This document shows positions 25,938-34,863 of a stretch of 64,000 nt of DNA, one piece after another. A program made the position numbers and the translations under genes. Every line of letters begins with the position of its first letter. The stretch's first letter is position 1. Source of the stretch: Nonomuraea candida (GTDB lineage Bacteria; Actinomycetota; Actinomycetes; Streptosporangiales; Streptosporangiaceae). Under the pieces are notes generated by a model. That model did no database searches, had not been told where the DNA came from, and saw nothing but the letters and a program-made list of their open reading frames with translations. Location: positions 1 through 64,000 of the forward strand of contig NZ_KL647031.1 in the NCBI RefSeq assembly GCF_000725485.1. Reading direction: 5' to 3'.

Positions 25938-26882
25938 ATGTTGACCACCGTTACCCGCGAAGACGTGCTGTCCGCCGCCGGCCGGATCGCCGGGCAGGTG
26001 CTGCGCACGCCCGTGCTGGAGATCTCGCCCGGGTTGTGGCTGAAGCTGGAGCTGCTGCAGCACTCGGGCTCGTTCAAGGTGCGCGGGGCGTTCAACCGCA
26101 TCCTGTCCGCCGGGGAGCCGCCCGGCAGCGGGGTGATCGCGGCCAGTGGCGGAAACCACGGGCTGGCGGTGGCCCACGCCGCGCGGGCGCTGGGGGTGCG
26201 GGCGGAGATCTTCGTGCCCGAGGTGACCAGCCCCGTGAAGGTGGCGGGGCTTTCGGCGCTGGGCGCGCACGTCACGCAGACGGGCGCCATCTACGCCGAC
26301 GCGGCCGACGCCGCCGCCAAGCGGGCCGCCGAGAGCGGGGCCCTGAGCGTGCACGCCTACGACCAGGCCGAGGTGATCGCGGGGCAGGGCACCACGGGGC
26401 TGGAGCTGATGGAGCAGACGGGCGGGGTGGACACCGTCCTGGTGGCCGTCGGGGGCGGCGGCTTCGCGGCCGGCATCACCCTCGGCACCGCCACGAGCAC
26501 GCCGGGCTCGCCGGGCGGGCCGCGGATCGTGGCCGTCGAGCCGGAGCGCATCCCGACGCTGAACGCGGCGCTGAAGGCGGGGGAGCCGGTGCAGGTGCAG
26601 GTCGGCGGCGTGGGCGCCGACGCGCTCGGCGCGAGCAGGCTGGGCGGCCTGGCCTACGAGATCCTGTCGGGGCCCCGGGTGGAGAGCGTGCTCGTGCCCG
26701 ACGCCGCGATCGTCTCGGCCCGGCGCACGCTGTGGGAGCGGCACCGGCTGGCGGCCGAGCACGCGGGCGCGGCGGCCTACGCGGCGCTGCTGTCGGGCGC
26801 CTACCGGCCGGCCCCGGGGGAGCGGGTGGCCGTCGTGGTATGCGGCTCCAACACCGACCCCGCCACCCTCACCACCGGCTGA
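25938..26882 (+). CDS. Threonine/serine dehydratase-like PLP enzyme
   Basis: The 314-residue fold-type II PLP enzyme has the catalytic Lys in SGSFKVRGAFNRI, the SGGNHG phosphate/substrate loop and the GGGGFAAGI glycine cluster. There is no C-terminal ACT domain, so it is a catabolic-type, not feedback-regulated, form. It likely deaminates L-threonine or L-serine to a 2-oxo acid. The ATG has AGGGGGAG seven bases upstream. It probably shares the operon of the preceding trans-sulfuration enzyme. Confidence 0.88.
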   Translation: MLTTVTREDVLSAAGRIAGQVLRTPVLEISPGLWLKLELLQHSGSFKVRGAFNRILSAGEPPGSGVIAASGGNHGLAVAHAARALGVRAEIFVPEVTSPVKVAGLSALGAHVTQTGAIYADAADAAAKRAAESGALSVHAYDQAEVIAGQGTTGLELMEQTGGVDTVLVAVGGGGFAAGITLGTATSTPGSPGGPRIVAVEPERIPTLNAALKAGEPVQVQVGGVGADALGASRLGGLAYEILSGPRVESVLVPDAAIVSARRTLWERHRLAAEHAGAAAYAALLSGAYRPAPGERVAVVVCGSNTDPATLTTG

Positions 26883-26898
26883 CCACCCCGCCGGGCAC

Positions 26899-26932
26899 GC
26901 CGGTGGCCCGCCCGGGACGGGGGGCCACCGGC
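26899..26932. terminator. Bidirectional hairpin between dehydratase and panB
   Basis: GCCGGTGGCCC (26899-26909) pairs over 11 bp with GGGCCACCGGC (26922-26932). It lies between two convergent genes and can end both transcripts. Confidence 0.75.
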
Positions 26933-26948
26933 CTGCCTCGGCGGCGGG

Positions 26949-27779
26949 TCAGCTGTAGGTGTGCTCCGGGGCCGGGAACGCCCCCGTCGTCACCTCGTCC
27001 GCGAAGGCGCGCACGGCGCGGTCCATCTCGTCGGCGAGGTCGGCGTACCTCTTGACGAACCGGGCAGGACGCGGCGTCAGCCCCATGAGGTCCTGCCAGA
27101 CCAGGACCTGCGCGTCCGTCGCGGGCCCCGCGCCGATGCCGATCGTCGGGATCGCCAGCGAGGTCGTCACCCGCTGCGCCAGGTCGGCCGGCACGCACTC
27201 CAGCACCACCGAGAACGCCCCTGCCCGCTCCAGGTCCTTGGCGTCGGCCATGAGCTCGTCACCGGCCTGCCCCCGCCCCTGCACCCGGTAACCGCCCATG
27301 ACGTTGACCGACTGCGGGGTCAGCCCGAGGTGGGCCATGACCGGCACGCCGGCCGAGACCAGCGCCTCCACCTGCGGCAGGACCCGCCGGCCGCCCTCCA
27401 GCTTGACCGCGTGGGCGCCCGACTCCTTCATGAACCTGGCCGCCGACTCCAGCGCCTGCTCCGGGGAGGCCTGGTAGGAGCCGAACGGCAGGTCGGCGAC
27501 CACCAGGGCGCGCGACGAGCCGCGCACCACGGCCGCCGTCAGCGGCAGGAGGTCGTCGACCGTGACCGGCAGGGTGGAGTCGTAGCCGTAGACGACCATC
27601 GCCGCCGAGTCGCCCACCAGCAGGACCGGGATGCCCGCCTGGTCGAAGACTCTGGCCGTCATCGCGTCGTAGGCGGTGACCATCGGCCACCGCTCCCCGC
27701 GCTCCTTCGCGGCCATGAGGTCACGCACGGTGACCCGGCGCCCGGACGCGCCGCCGTACAGGGTGGTTGAAGAGGACAT
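26949..27779 (-). CDS. panB: 3-methyl-2-oxobutanoate hydroxymethyltransferase (pantothenate synthesis)
   Basis: The 276-residue protein starts at the ATG with GGAGGG six bases upstream. It shows the PanB barrel: [49 protein letters not shown] (metal and substrate ligands) and [23 protein letters not shown]. It transfers a one-carbon unit from methylene-tetrahydrofolate to 2-oxoisovalerate, the first committed step to pantothenate. In many actinomycetes panB lies near nadE, glnA2 and glnE, as here, although with about 13 kb of other genes inserted. Confidence 0.96.
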   Translation of the reverse strand: MSSSTTLYGGASGRRVTVRDLMAAKERGERWPMVTAYDAMTARVFDQAGIPVLLVGDSAAMVVYGYDSTLPVTVDDLLPLTAAVVRGSSRALVVADLPFGSYQASPEQALESAARFMKESGAHAVKLEGGRRVLPQVEALVSAGVPVMAHLGLTPQSVNVMGGYRVQGRGQAGDELMADAKDLERAGAFSVVLECVPADLAQRVTTSLAIPTIGIGAGPATDAQVLVWQDLMGLTPRPARFVKRYADLADEMDRAVRAFADEVTTGAFPAPEHTYS

Positions 27780-27934
27780 AGGTAACCCTCCAAGGACCGT
27801 CTCGAGGCGCCCCAGTGGCGTCCCCGGACTCACTTCGATGATGGCACGGCCCCTCATGCGCTGTCATACGCGGAAATCCAGTGGCGAAACCGTCGGTGCG
27901 GCTTGACAGAATCACTGCGGAGGTAACACGCACA

Positions 27935-29239
27935 ATGGCTCTCGATCCTTACCGACAACTCTTCAAACTTCCGGGTGTCCTCACGTTGCTGCTGGTGGGG
28001 CTGCTCGCCAGGGTCCCGTCCACCGCCACGGTCATGGCACTGACGCTGTACGTGGCGGAGGTGATGCACCTGGGCTACACCCGGGCCGGGCTGATCACCG
28101 CGGCCACCACCATCGGCATGGCGGTCGGATCCCCGCTGTCGGGAAGGTTCGTCGACAAATACGGCCTGCGTCCCGTGCTCGCCGTCACCACCGTGGCGCA
28201 GGCGCTCTTCTGGGGCTCGGCGTGGGCGCTGCCCTATCCCGTCCTGGCCGTGGCCGCGGGGCTGGCGGGGCTGCTGGGGCTGCCGGTGTTCAGCGTGACC
28301 AGGCAGTGCCTGGCGGCGCTGGTGCCGATCGCCCAGCGGCGCACCGGGTTCGCGCTCGACTCGATGCTGGTCGAGCTGTCCTACATGATGGGGCCGGCGC
28401 TCGCCGTGGCGGGCATCACCACGTTCGGCGGCGTCGTGACGCTCACGGTCATCGGGGCCGGCATGACGCTGGCCGGCCTCGGCCTGATCGTGCTCAACCC
28501 GCCCACCCGCTCGGCCGAGGAGATCGAGGAACAGTCGGTGAAGGTGCCCAGGCGCCGCTGGCTCACCCCGGCGTTCGTGGCGCTGCTCGGCACGACCGCG
28601 GCGGCCACGTTCGTGCTCACCGCGACCGAGCTGTCCCTGGTCGCCACCATGAACCAGGCCGGCCACACCGCCTGGGTCGGGCTCGCGGTGGCCATCTGGT
28701 GCGCCTTCTCGCTCATCGGCGGCTTCGTGTACGGCGGGCTGTCGCGCGGCCTGTCGCCCCTGGTGCTGATCGCCGGGATGGGCCTGCTGACCATCCCGGT
28801 GGCGCTGGTCGGCGGCGGCTGGCACTGGCTGGTCCTGGCGCTCCTGCCCGCCGGCCTGCTCTGCGCGCCGTCGTTGTCGTCCACGGTCGACGTCCTGTCC
28901 CGCTGGGTGCCGAGCGCGGCCCGGGGCGAGGCGATGGGCTTCCACGGCACTGCGCTGCAGCTCGGCGGCGCCGCGGCCGCGCCCGTCGCCGGCGCCGTCA
29001 TCGACGGGGCGGGGCCGCCGTGGGCGTTCGTGCTGGCCGGCGGCGTGGGGGTGGCCATGGTGCTGGCCGCCCTGCCGTTCTGGCGCCGCCGCCCGCCGTC
29101 CACCCCCTCGGGCCCCGCCACCCCGCCCCGGCCGGTCACGCAGCCGGCCGTGGAGTCGGCCGTGGAGCCGATCGCAGGACCGGCCGCAGAGCCGCCCGCA
29201 GAGCCGCCCGCGGCGCCGGCGGGGGTCGCCAGGGACTGA
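27935..29239 (+). CDS. MFS transporter
   Basis: From the ATG at 27935 (GGAGG ten bases upstream) the product is 434 residues with about 12 helices. It has an MFS motif-A-like GRFVDKYGLRPV loop after helix 2. The cytoplasmic C-terminal tail is a Pro/Ala/Glu repeat (AVESAVEPIAGPAAEPPAEP). The substrate is unknown. TTGACA at 27903 could be its -35. It is divergent from panB. Confidence 0.88.
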   Translation: MALDPYRQLFKLPGVLTLLLVGLLARVPSTATVMALTLYVAEVMHLGYTRAGLITAATTIGMAVGSPLSGRFVDKYGLRPVLAVTTVAQALFWGSAWALPYPVLAVAAGLAGLLGLPVFSVTRQCLAALVPIAQRRTGFALDSMLVELSYMMGPALAVAGITTFGGVVTLTVIGAGMTLAGLGLIVLNPPTRSAEEIEEQSVKVPRRRWLTPAFVALLGTTAAATFVLTATELSLVATMNQAGHTAWVGLAVAIWCAFSLIGGFVYGGLSRGLSPLVLIAGMGLLTIPVALVGGGWHWLVLALLPAGLLCAPSLSSTVDVLSRWVPSAARGEAMGFHGTALQLGGAAAAPVAGAVIDGAGPPWAFVLAGGVGVAMVLAALPFWRRRPPSTPSGPATPPRPVTQPAVESAVEPIAGPAAEPPAEPPAAPAGVARD

Positions 29240-29291
29240 GCGCGGCCGCCGCGTGGCGGCCCTCAGCGGTCGTCAGCGGCTGAGCGGGGGT

Positions 29292-29756
29292 TCAGCCGCG
29301 CGGCGGCTCGAACCAGGGCGTGTCCACCGTGTTCTCGGCGGTGGACGACGAGCCTTTCCAGCGCTTGATGGGCCATCCGGCGTAGGCGTGCAGGCACGTG
29401 CCGCCAGCGTCCGGGTCGGCGTGGACGCGGTTGGTGGTGCCCTCCAGATCGAGACCGGCGGCCACGGTGATGATTGAGCTCAATGCGTTGGGGATGTGGC
29501 ACACCATGAGGTGGTAGTTGGCCTCCTTGGTGAGCTCGGCGAAGCCGATGTAGGTGTTTCCCCGGTACATGTACAGGCGATGCTTCACCGGCGAGATCAC
29601 GTCATAGCAGTAGGCGAGATAGCCGGAGGGAGCGAAGCAGGGCGCGGCGGTGGCGGCGGTCGCGTGGGCGGTCGCGTGGGCGGGCACGGTGGTGAGGAGC
29701 GTGCCCGTGAGGGCGAGGAGCAGCGGAAGCGCGCGCTCGGACAGCTTGGGCAGCAA
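29292..29756 (-). CDS. Small secreted protein with four cysteines, unknown function
   Basis: The TTG at 29756 with GAAGGAG five bases upstream is the likely start, giving 154 residues. A signal peptide (about 1-30, LLLALTGTLLTTVPAHATA) is followed by an Ala/His/Thr repeat. The mature region of about 115 residues holds Cys in APCFAP, AYCYD, MVCHIP and GTCLHAYAGWP, probably two disulfides. Hydrophobic beta-like stretches dominate. No family is recognised. An in-frame GTG/ATG farther upstream exists but lacks a ribosome site. Confidence 0.72.
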   Translation of the reverse strand: MLPKLSERALPLLLALTGTLLTTVPAHATAHATAATAAPCFAPSGYLAYCYDVISPVKHRLYMYRGNTYIGFAELTKEANYHLMVCHIPNALSSIITVAAGLDLEGTTNRVHADPDAGGTCLHAYAGWPIKRWKGSSSTAENTVDTPWFEPPRG

Positions 29757-29868
29757 GGGGAGTCTCCTTCGGGAGAGGTGATGGGGGCTTTCCGTCCTGC
29801 CGCGTCCGACCTTCGCATCCACCGCCGTCGCGTCGCGACGCCGTTAGAGCTGGCTCTAAAAGAGCAGG

Positions 29869-30279
29869 TCAGACTCGGTGTCCGGCCGACGCGAGGAGGG
29901 CCGCGCCGGCCGGGGTGAGCGTGTGCAGCGTCCGGCCGGCGCCGCGGACGGTGCTGATCAGGCCGCTGTCGCGCAGGACGGCGAGGTGGTGGCTCGCGGT
30001 GGCCGGCGACACCGCCGCCAGGCGGGCCAGCTCGCCGGTGGTCATGCCGGTCGCGGTGGCGCGCAGGATCAGCGCCCGGCTGTGACCCAGCAGGCGGGCC
30101 AGCGGGGCCTCCCGGTCGGGGACGAAGGAGGTCTCGTGGTCGCCGCGGTGGATCGGATAGACGAGGACCGGAGGTAGCGCCGGATCGGCGATGGCCACCG
30201 GCGTGCCCTGGCAGAAGTGGGACGGCACGAGCCGCAGGCCGCGCCCGCCGAGCCGGATATCCAGGTCGCCGGCGTAGGT
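29869..30279 (-). pseudogene. 5'-truncated ArsR-like winged-helix regulator
   Basis: The frame is open from a TAA at 30280-30282 to the stop at 29869 but has no proper start. Its first residues, YAGDLDIRLGGRGLRLVPSHFCQGTPVAI, match the middle of the 322-residue ArsR-like protein encoded at 47466-48434 (LHGDGLVLLPSAFYWPAVAV). Its end is the same winged helix (LARLLGHSRALILRATATGMTTGELARLAAVSPATASHHLAVL). The N-terminal about 200 residues are missing. A GTG at 30228 would give a 119-residue HTH protein, so it might still be expressed. Confidence 0.72.
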
Positions 30280-30298
30280 TTACGAAACGAGACCGTTG

Positions 30299-30349
30299 CG
30301 TATCGGAATGTCTTGCGATACGTTGTCGTTGCGAAACTTAGACGTATCG
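30299..30349 (+). promoter_or_regulatory. Operator cluster CGTATCG upstream of the DHA2 exporter
   Basis: CGTATCG (30299-30305) and CGATACG (30316-30322) form a perfect 7-bp inverted repeat with a 10-nt spacer. A third CGTATCG lies at 30343-30349, 19 bp before the ATG. The region is unusually AT-rich for the genome. The TetR encoded after the exporter is the natural binder. Confidence 0.65.
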
Positions 30350-30367
30350 AAATTAAGGAAGTTCTCC

Positions 30368-31930
30368 ATGGACCCGAACGCAGGACATCCGCGCCGCTGG
30401 GGCATCCTCGGCGTGCTCGTGTTCAGTCTGCTGGCCGTGGTGCTCGACAACACGATCCTCAACGTGGCGATGAAGACGATCGCCGACGAGACGGTCGGCC
30501 TCGGCGCCACGCAGAGCGAGCTGGAGTGGGCGATCAACTCCTACACGCTCGTGTTCGCCGGACTGTTGTTCACGTTCGGCGTGATCGGTGACCGGACCGG
30601 TCGCAAGCGCATGTTGTTCATCGGAATGACGTTGTTCGGCCTGGCCTCGCTCGCCAGCGCCTACGCCCAGGACCCGATGCAGCTCATCCTGGCCAGGGCG
30701 GCGATGGGCATCGGCGGGGCGGCGATCATGCCGGCCACGCTGGCGATCATCTCCAACGTGTTCCCGCCCGGCGAGCGCGGCAAGGCGATCGGGGTGTGGT
30801 CCGGTGGCGTGGGCCTGGCGGTGGCGATCGGCCCCATCACGGGAGGGCTGCTGATCGAGCACTTCTGGTGGGGCTCGGTCTTCCTGATCAACGTGCCGAT
30901 CGTGGTGATCAGCATGATCCTCATCGCGACCATCGTGCCCGAGTCGCGCGACCCCAAGCCGTCCCGGCTGGACCCGGTGGGCGTGGTGCTGTCGATCATC
31001 GGTCTGGTGGCCGTCGTGTACGGCATCATCCGCGGCGGCGAGCTGGGCACCGTGGCCAGCGCGGAGGTGCTGGTCCCGACCCTGTTCGGCGCGGTGGTGC
31101 TGGGGGTGTTCGTGTGGTGGGAGCGGCGCGTCGACCACCCCGTCTTCGACGTGCGCAGCTTCGGCAACGTGCGCTTCAGCTCGGCCATCGGCATGATGGG
31201 CATCGTCTTCTTCGCGATGATGGGCGGGATGTTCTTCCTCACGTTCTACCTGCAGATCGTGCTGGGGTTCTCGCCGGTGCAGGCGGGCGCGCTGATGATC
31301 CCGTTCGCCGCCGCGCAGCTCATCTTCGCCCCGCTCAGCCAGCGGGTGAACGAGCGCTTCGGCGCCAAGCTGTCGGCCACCGTCAGCCTGGTGGTGGTGA
31401 CGCTGGCGCTGGGCAGCTACGCGCTGATGGACCAGAACACGCCGATCCTGCTGATCGAGGTCGTCTTCTTCATCCAGGGCGCCGCGATGGCCAACATCAT
31501 GCCGCCCGCCACCACCGCGATCATGGAGTCGCTGCCCAGGGAGAAGGCCGGCGTCGGCTCGGCCATGAGCAACACCGTCCGCCAGGTGGCCGGCGCGCTC
31601 GGCGTGGCCGTGCTCGGCTCGGTGCTCTCGTCCAGCTACCGCGGCGAGATGGCGCCCGCGCTGGCCGGGCTGCCCGAGGAGGTGCGGCACGGCGCCGGCG
31701 AGTCGATCATGGGCACCATGACCGTCGCGCAGGAGCTGGGGGAGAAGGGGCAGGCGCTGATCAAGCCGGCGTTCACCGCGTTCGTGAACGGCATGCACGT
31801 CACGGCGCTGGTCGCGGCGGCGATCGGGCTGCTGGGCATCGTCGTCGTGGCCCTGTGGATGCCGGGCAAGACCCGCCCCGCCAGGCACGCCGAGCACAAG
31901 GAACCGGCGCTGACCTCTCCGCGCGGGTGA
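30368..31930 (+). CDS. DHA2-family (EmrB/QacA) MFS drug exporter
   Basis: The 520-residue protein has about 14 helices. Features include VLDNTILNVAMKTIAD in helix 1, GVIGDRTGRKRML (motif A) and the antiporter motif C-like GVGLAVAIGPITGGLLIEHFWWGSVFLINVPI in helix 5. The family extrudes drugs with proton antiport. The ATG at 30368 has AAGGAAG upstream. A TetR regulator follows 21 bp downstream and the promoter carries three CGTATCG elements, so inducible export is expected. Confidence 0.93.
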   Translation: MDPNAGHPRRWGILGVLVFSLLAVVLDNTILNVAMKTIADETVGLGATQSELEWAINSYTLVFAGLLFTFGVIGDRTGRKRMLFIGMTLFGLASLASAYAQDPMQLILARAAMGIGGAAIMPATLAIISNVFPPGERGKAIGVWSGGVGLAVAIGPITGGLLIEHFWWGSVFLINVPIVVISMILIATIVPESRDPKPSRLDPVGVVLSIIGLVAVVYGIIRGGELGTVASAEVLVPTLFGAVVLGVFVWWERRVDHPVFDVRSFGNVRFSSAIGMMGIVFFAMMGGMFFLTFYLQIVLGFSPVQAGALMIPFAAAQLIFAPLSQRVNERFGAKLSATVSLVVVTLALGSYALMDQNTPILLIEVVFFIQGAAMANIMPPATTAIMESLPREKAGVGSAMSNTVRQVAGALGVAVLGSVLSSSYRGEMAPALAGLPEEVRHGAGESIMGTMTVAQELGEKGQALIKPAFTAFVNGMHVTALVAAAIGLLGIVVVALWMPGKTRPARHAEHKEPALTSPRG

Positions 31931-31951
31931 GAGATGTAAGGTGAGGCCGCG

Positions 31952-32554
31952 ATGTCGATCCAGGAAACCGGGACTGCCCGCCCAGCGGGCCGTCCGCGCA
32001 GCGAGAAGGCCGAGAAGGCGATCATCGAGGCGACGCTCGATCTGATCGCCGAGGGCATGGGAGTGTCCGAGCTGACCATCGAGGCGATCGCGTCGAGAGC
32101 GGGCGTGGGCAAGACGACGATCTACCGGCGCTGGTCCAACAAGGAAGACCTGGTCGTCGACGCCCTGGCCACGCTCAAGGCGCCGCTGCCGCCGCTGGCC
32201 GGCGCCTCGGTGCGCGACGACCTGATCAGCCTGGTCGACGCCATGCGCCAGGAGTCCGGCGGGGCCCGCACCCGGTGTGTGATGAACATCGCGCTGAACG
32301 AGGCCGACCGCCATCCGCAGCTCATGGAGCGCTTCCTCAAGCGCTCCGTCGAGCCCCGCAGGCAGGCGATGCGCGCCGTGATCGAGCGCGGCGTCGCCTC
32401 CGGCGAGCTGCGCGCCGACCTCGACCTCGACATGGGCATGGCGATGATCACCGGCACCATGATGTGGCACTCCAAGTGGGCTCCCGCCGGGGATCTCCCG
32501 CCCGACCTCGCCGAGCGGGTGGTGGACGCGGTGCTGCGGGGAATGGCCCCGTGA
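31952..32554 (+). CDS. TetR-family regulator of the upstream exporter
   Basis: The 200-residue protein has an N-terminal TetR HTH (about 14-65, IIEATLDLIAEGMGVSELTIEAIASRAGVGKTTIYRRWSNKEDLVVDAL). A C-terminal ligand and dimer domain of the TetR_C_11/16-like type follows. An AAGGTGAGG site precedes the ATG. It probably represses the DHA2 exporter and itself through the CGTATCG cluster. Confidence 0.93.
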   Translation: MSIQETGTARPAGRPRSEKAEKAIIEATLDLIAEGMGVSELTIEAIASRAGVGKTTIYRRWSNKEDLVVDALATLKAPLPPLAGASVRDDLISLVDAMRQESGGARTRCVMNIALNEADRHPQLMERFLKRSVEPRRQAMRAVIERGVASGELRADLDLDMGMAMITGTMMWHSKWAPAGDLPPDLAERVVDAVLRGMAP

Positions 32555-32644
32555 GTTTTGCGTTCCGCCCGGCCGGACCGTCCCGGACGTTCCGGCCGGG
32601 TGATGCCCTAAGCAGAACGTGAGCCTTGTTCTAGTCTCGCGGCC

Positions 32645-33036
32645 ATGCCCCCCATGCGAAAATTCGCGTTCGTCGGCTCCTGACCCTCCTGGCCGCCGTC
32701 TACACCCTCGGCTGGCTGGTCCTCGGCCCGGCGGAGGAGAACGCCGGCCCGTACCTGGTGTACGTGCTCTTCTGGGTGGGCCTGGTGCCCGCGTCGCTGG
32801 TGTTCGGCCCGGTGTGGCGGACGCTGAACCCGTTCCGGCTGCTGCCGGACCGGCCGCGCCGCCCGTACCCGCCGGGGCTGGGCTACCGGCCCGCCGCCGC
32901 GGGCCTGCTCGCCTTCACCTGGATGGAGCCGGCCGCCCCCGAGCCCGCCGCGCCCCTCACCCTGCTGGCCTTCTTCGCCCTGTACGCCGCCGCTTCGCCC
33001 ACTCGCTGCTGCCGATCGCCGTCGGCTACCTGATCG
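32645..33036 (+). pseudogene. Decayed multi-pass membrane protein gene
   Basis: A coding-like stretch reads RVRRLLTLLAAVYTLGWLVLGP, then VYVLFWVGLVPASLVFGPVWRTLNPFRLL and LAFFALYAA. This is the N-terminal half of a large uncharacterised actinobacterial membrane protein family. The only plausible ATG (32645) is in a different frame. After ALYAA the reading jumps by a frame to RFAHSLLPIAVGYLIA, which looks like the C-terminal helix of the same family, so the middle is deleted. The sequence is then cut off at the neighbouring ABC permease stop. Confidence 0.72.
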
Positions 33037-33873
33037 CTAGCGGGCGGAGGTCCGGCGGCGGAACAGCAGCGCCGCGAGCGGCACGCAGATCGCCACGATG
33101 CCCGCCAGCCAGGCCGTGGCCGCCGCCCCGGACGAGCCCATGGGCAGGTCGAGCAGGAGCGCCCGCATGGTGTCGATGATCGGCGTCAGCGGCTGGTGGT
33201 CGGCGAAGCCGCGCAGCACGCCCGGCATGGTCTCGGCGGGGACGATCCCGTCCGACACGTACGGCAGGAAGAGCACCACGAAGCTGAACGCCCCGGCCGC
33301 CTGCGAGGAGCTGACCAGCAGCCCCCAGACGGCCGCCAGCGCCGACATCGCCAGCACGTACCCCGTCACCAGGGCCAGCACCAGCGCCCAGTCGGTGAGC
33401 GAGGCGTCGGGGCGGAAGCCGAGCAGGAGCGCGGCGGCCAGCGCGATGGCCGAGGAGGCCAGGTTGCGGATCACCGAGGCCACGACGTGCCCGGCGGGCA
33501 CCACCCAGCCGCTGATCGGCAGGGTGCGGAAGCGGTCGATCATGCCGCCGGTCATGTCGTCGGAGATGGTCACGGCGGTCAGCGCGGCGCCGTACCCGCC
33601 GGACATGAGCAGGACGGCGGGCACCACGAAGTCGACGTAGTCCAGCCCGCTGGAGCCGGTCGAGATCGCGCCGCCGAACACGTACACGAACAGGACCATG
33701 ATCATCACCGGTAGCGCGGTGTTGACGATGAGCCCGTCGAGGACGCGCATGTCGCGGCGCAGGTCGCGGACGACCAGGCGGCGCAGGTCGCCGGCGGCGC
33801 TCATGCCGCCACCCGTGGCGGTGAGGGGAGCGCTCACGCCGCGGCCATCGGCGGCGGTGACGGGGGCGCTCAC
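33037..33873 (-). CDS. ABC-2 type permease (DrrB-like)
   Basis: The 278-residue protein has six helices of the DrrB/ABC-2 family (LDGLIVNTALPVMIMVLFVYVFGGAI and RFRTLPISGWVVPAGHV). Three in-frame starts are possible at 33873 (GTGA overlap with the ATPase stop), 33837 and 33804. They arise from a duplicated segment, and the core begins near MSAAGDLRRL. With the ATPase upstream it forms a daunorubicin-resistance-type exporter. The divergent TetR is the likely regulator. Confidence 0.92.
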   Translation of the reverse strand: MSAPVTAADGRGVSAPLTATGGGMSAAGDLRRLVVRDLRRDMRVLDGLIVNTALPVMIMVLFVYVFGGAISTGSSGLDYVDFVVPAVLLMSGGYGAALTAVTISDDMTGGMIDRFRTLPISGWVVPAGHVVASVIRNLASSAIALAAALLLGFRPDASLTDWALVLALVTGYVLAMSALAAVWGLLVSSSQAAGAFSFVVLFLPYVSDGIVPAETMPGVLRGFADHQPLTPIIDTMRALLLDLPMGSSGAAATAWLAGIVAICVPLAALLFRRRTSAR

Positions 33874-33882
33874 GCCGCGGCC
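33797..33882. repeat. Start/stop junction copied three times in the DrrA-DrrB overlap
   Basis: GCGCTCACGCCGCGGCC occurs at 33830-33846 and 33866-33882, with a shorter copy (GCGCTCATGCCGC) at 33797. The spacings of 33 and 36 bp keep the frame, so each copy supplies a possible start codon for the permease. Confidence 0.85.
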
Positions 33883-34814
33883 GCCGTGAGCTCGAAGAAC
33901 ACGTCGTCCAGGGTCGGCGTGCGCAGTTCCACGTGCCCGACCGGGATGCCCGCCCGGTGCAGCTGATCCAGCGCGCGGCGCAGGTGGTCGGGGTCCTGGA
34001 GGGCGAGCGTGAGCTCACCGGCCTCGGCGTCCGGGTGGGCGCCGGGCAGCGCGGCGCCCGCGCGGGCCAGGTCCGCCGGCTCGGCCGGGCGCAGCGCCAG
34101 CCGTTCCGCGCCGACCTGCCGCTTGAGCGCGGCGGGGGAGTCGTCGGCGACCACGCGGCCCCCGTTGATCACCACGACGCGGTCGGCGAGCTGGTCGGCC
34201 TCCTCCAGGTACTGCGTGGTGAGCAGGATGGTGGTGCCGGAGGCGAGCAGCTCGCGGATCACCGACCACAGCTCGGCCCGGCTGCGCGGGTCGAGCCCGG
34301 TCGTGGGCTCGTCCAGGAAGAGGATCGGCGGCTCCGAGACCATGCTGGCCGCCAGGTCGAGGCGGCGGCGCATGCCGCCGGAGTAGGTGCCGGCCCGGCG
34401 GCCGGCGGCGGCGGTCAGGCCGAAGCGCTCCAGCAGCTCGTCCGCCCGCCGCCGCGCCCGGCGGCGGCCCAGATGGTAGAGGCCGGCGAACAGCTCCAGG
34501 TTCTCCCGCCCGGTCAGCAGGTCGTCCACCGTGGCCTGCTGCGAGGTCAGCCCGATCATCCGGCGCACGGCCACGCCGTCGCGCGTCACGTCGTGCCCGC
34601 CCACCGTGGCGGTGCCGCCGTCGGGGGCGAGCAGGGTGGTCAGGATGCGCACGGTCGTCGTCTTGCCCGAGCCGTTGGGCCCGAGCAGCGCCAGCAGCGA
34701 ACCGGTGGGCACGGTCAGGTCGACCCCGGCCAGCACGCGGTTCGCGCCGAACGACTTGGTCAGCCCCCGGGCGCGAATGGCATCTGTGAATGGCCTACTG
34801 TGTATGGCGTTCAT
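33870..34814 (-). CDS. ABC transporter ATP-binding protein (DrrA-like)
   Basis: The 314-residue ATPase has Walker A (GPNGSGKTT), Q-loop (GLTSQQATVDDLLTG), signature YSGGMRRRLDLA, Walker B (PPILFLDEPTTGLDP) and an H-loop-like LTTQYLEEADQLAD with Gln in place of His, as in DrrA. The C-terminal DrrA domain ends RTPTLDDVFFELT. It is the first gene of the exporter operon, divergent from a TetR gene. Confidence 0.94.
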   Translation of the reverse strand: MNAIHSRPFTDAIRARGLTKSFGANRVLAGVDLTVPTGSLLALLGPNGSGKTTTVRILTTLLAPDGGTATVGGHDVTRDGVAVRRMIGLTSQQATVDDLLTGRENLELFAGLYHLGRRRARRRADELLERFGLTAAAGRRAGTYSGGMRRRLDLAASMVSEPPILFLDEPTTGLDPRSRAELWSVIRELLASGTTILLTTQYLEEADQLADRVVVINGGRVVADDSPAALKRQVGAERLALRPAEPADLARAGAALPGAHPDAEAGELTLALQDPDHLRRALDQLHRAGIPVGHVELRTPTLDDVFFELTAAAA

Positions 34815-34863
34815 AGTTTTAAGGTAATGCAGAATCCTAGGAGCGAGTCAAGGAGGAACGTCG

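Noticed and set aside
29160..29236. Separate repeat-rich peptide at the end of the MFS gene
   Set aside because: The Pro/Ala/Glu repeat is in frame with and continuous from the transporter, so it is its C-terminal tail.
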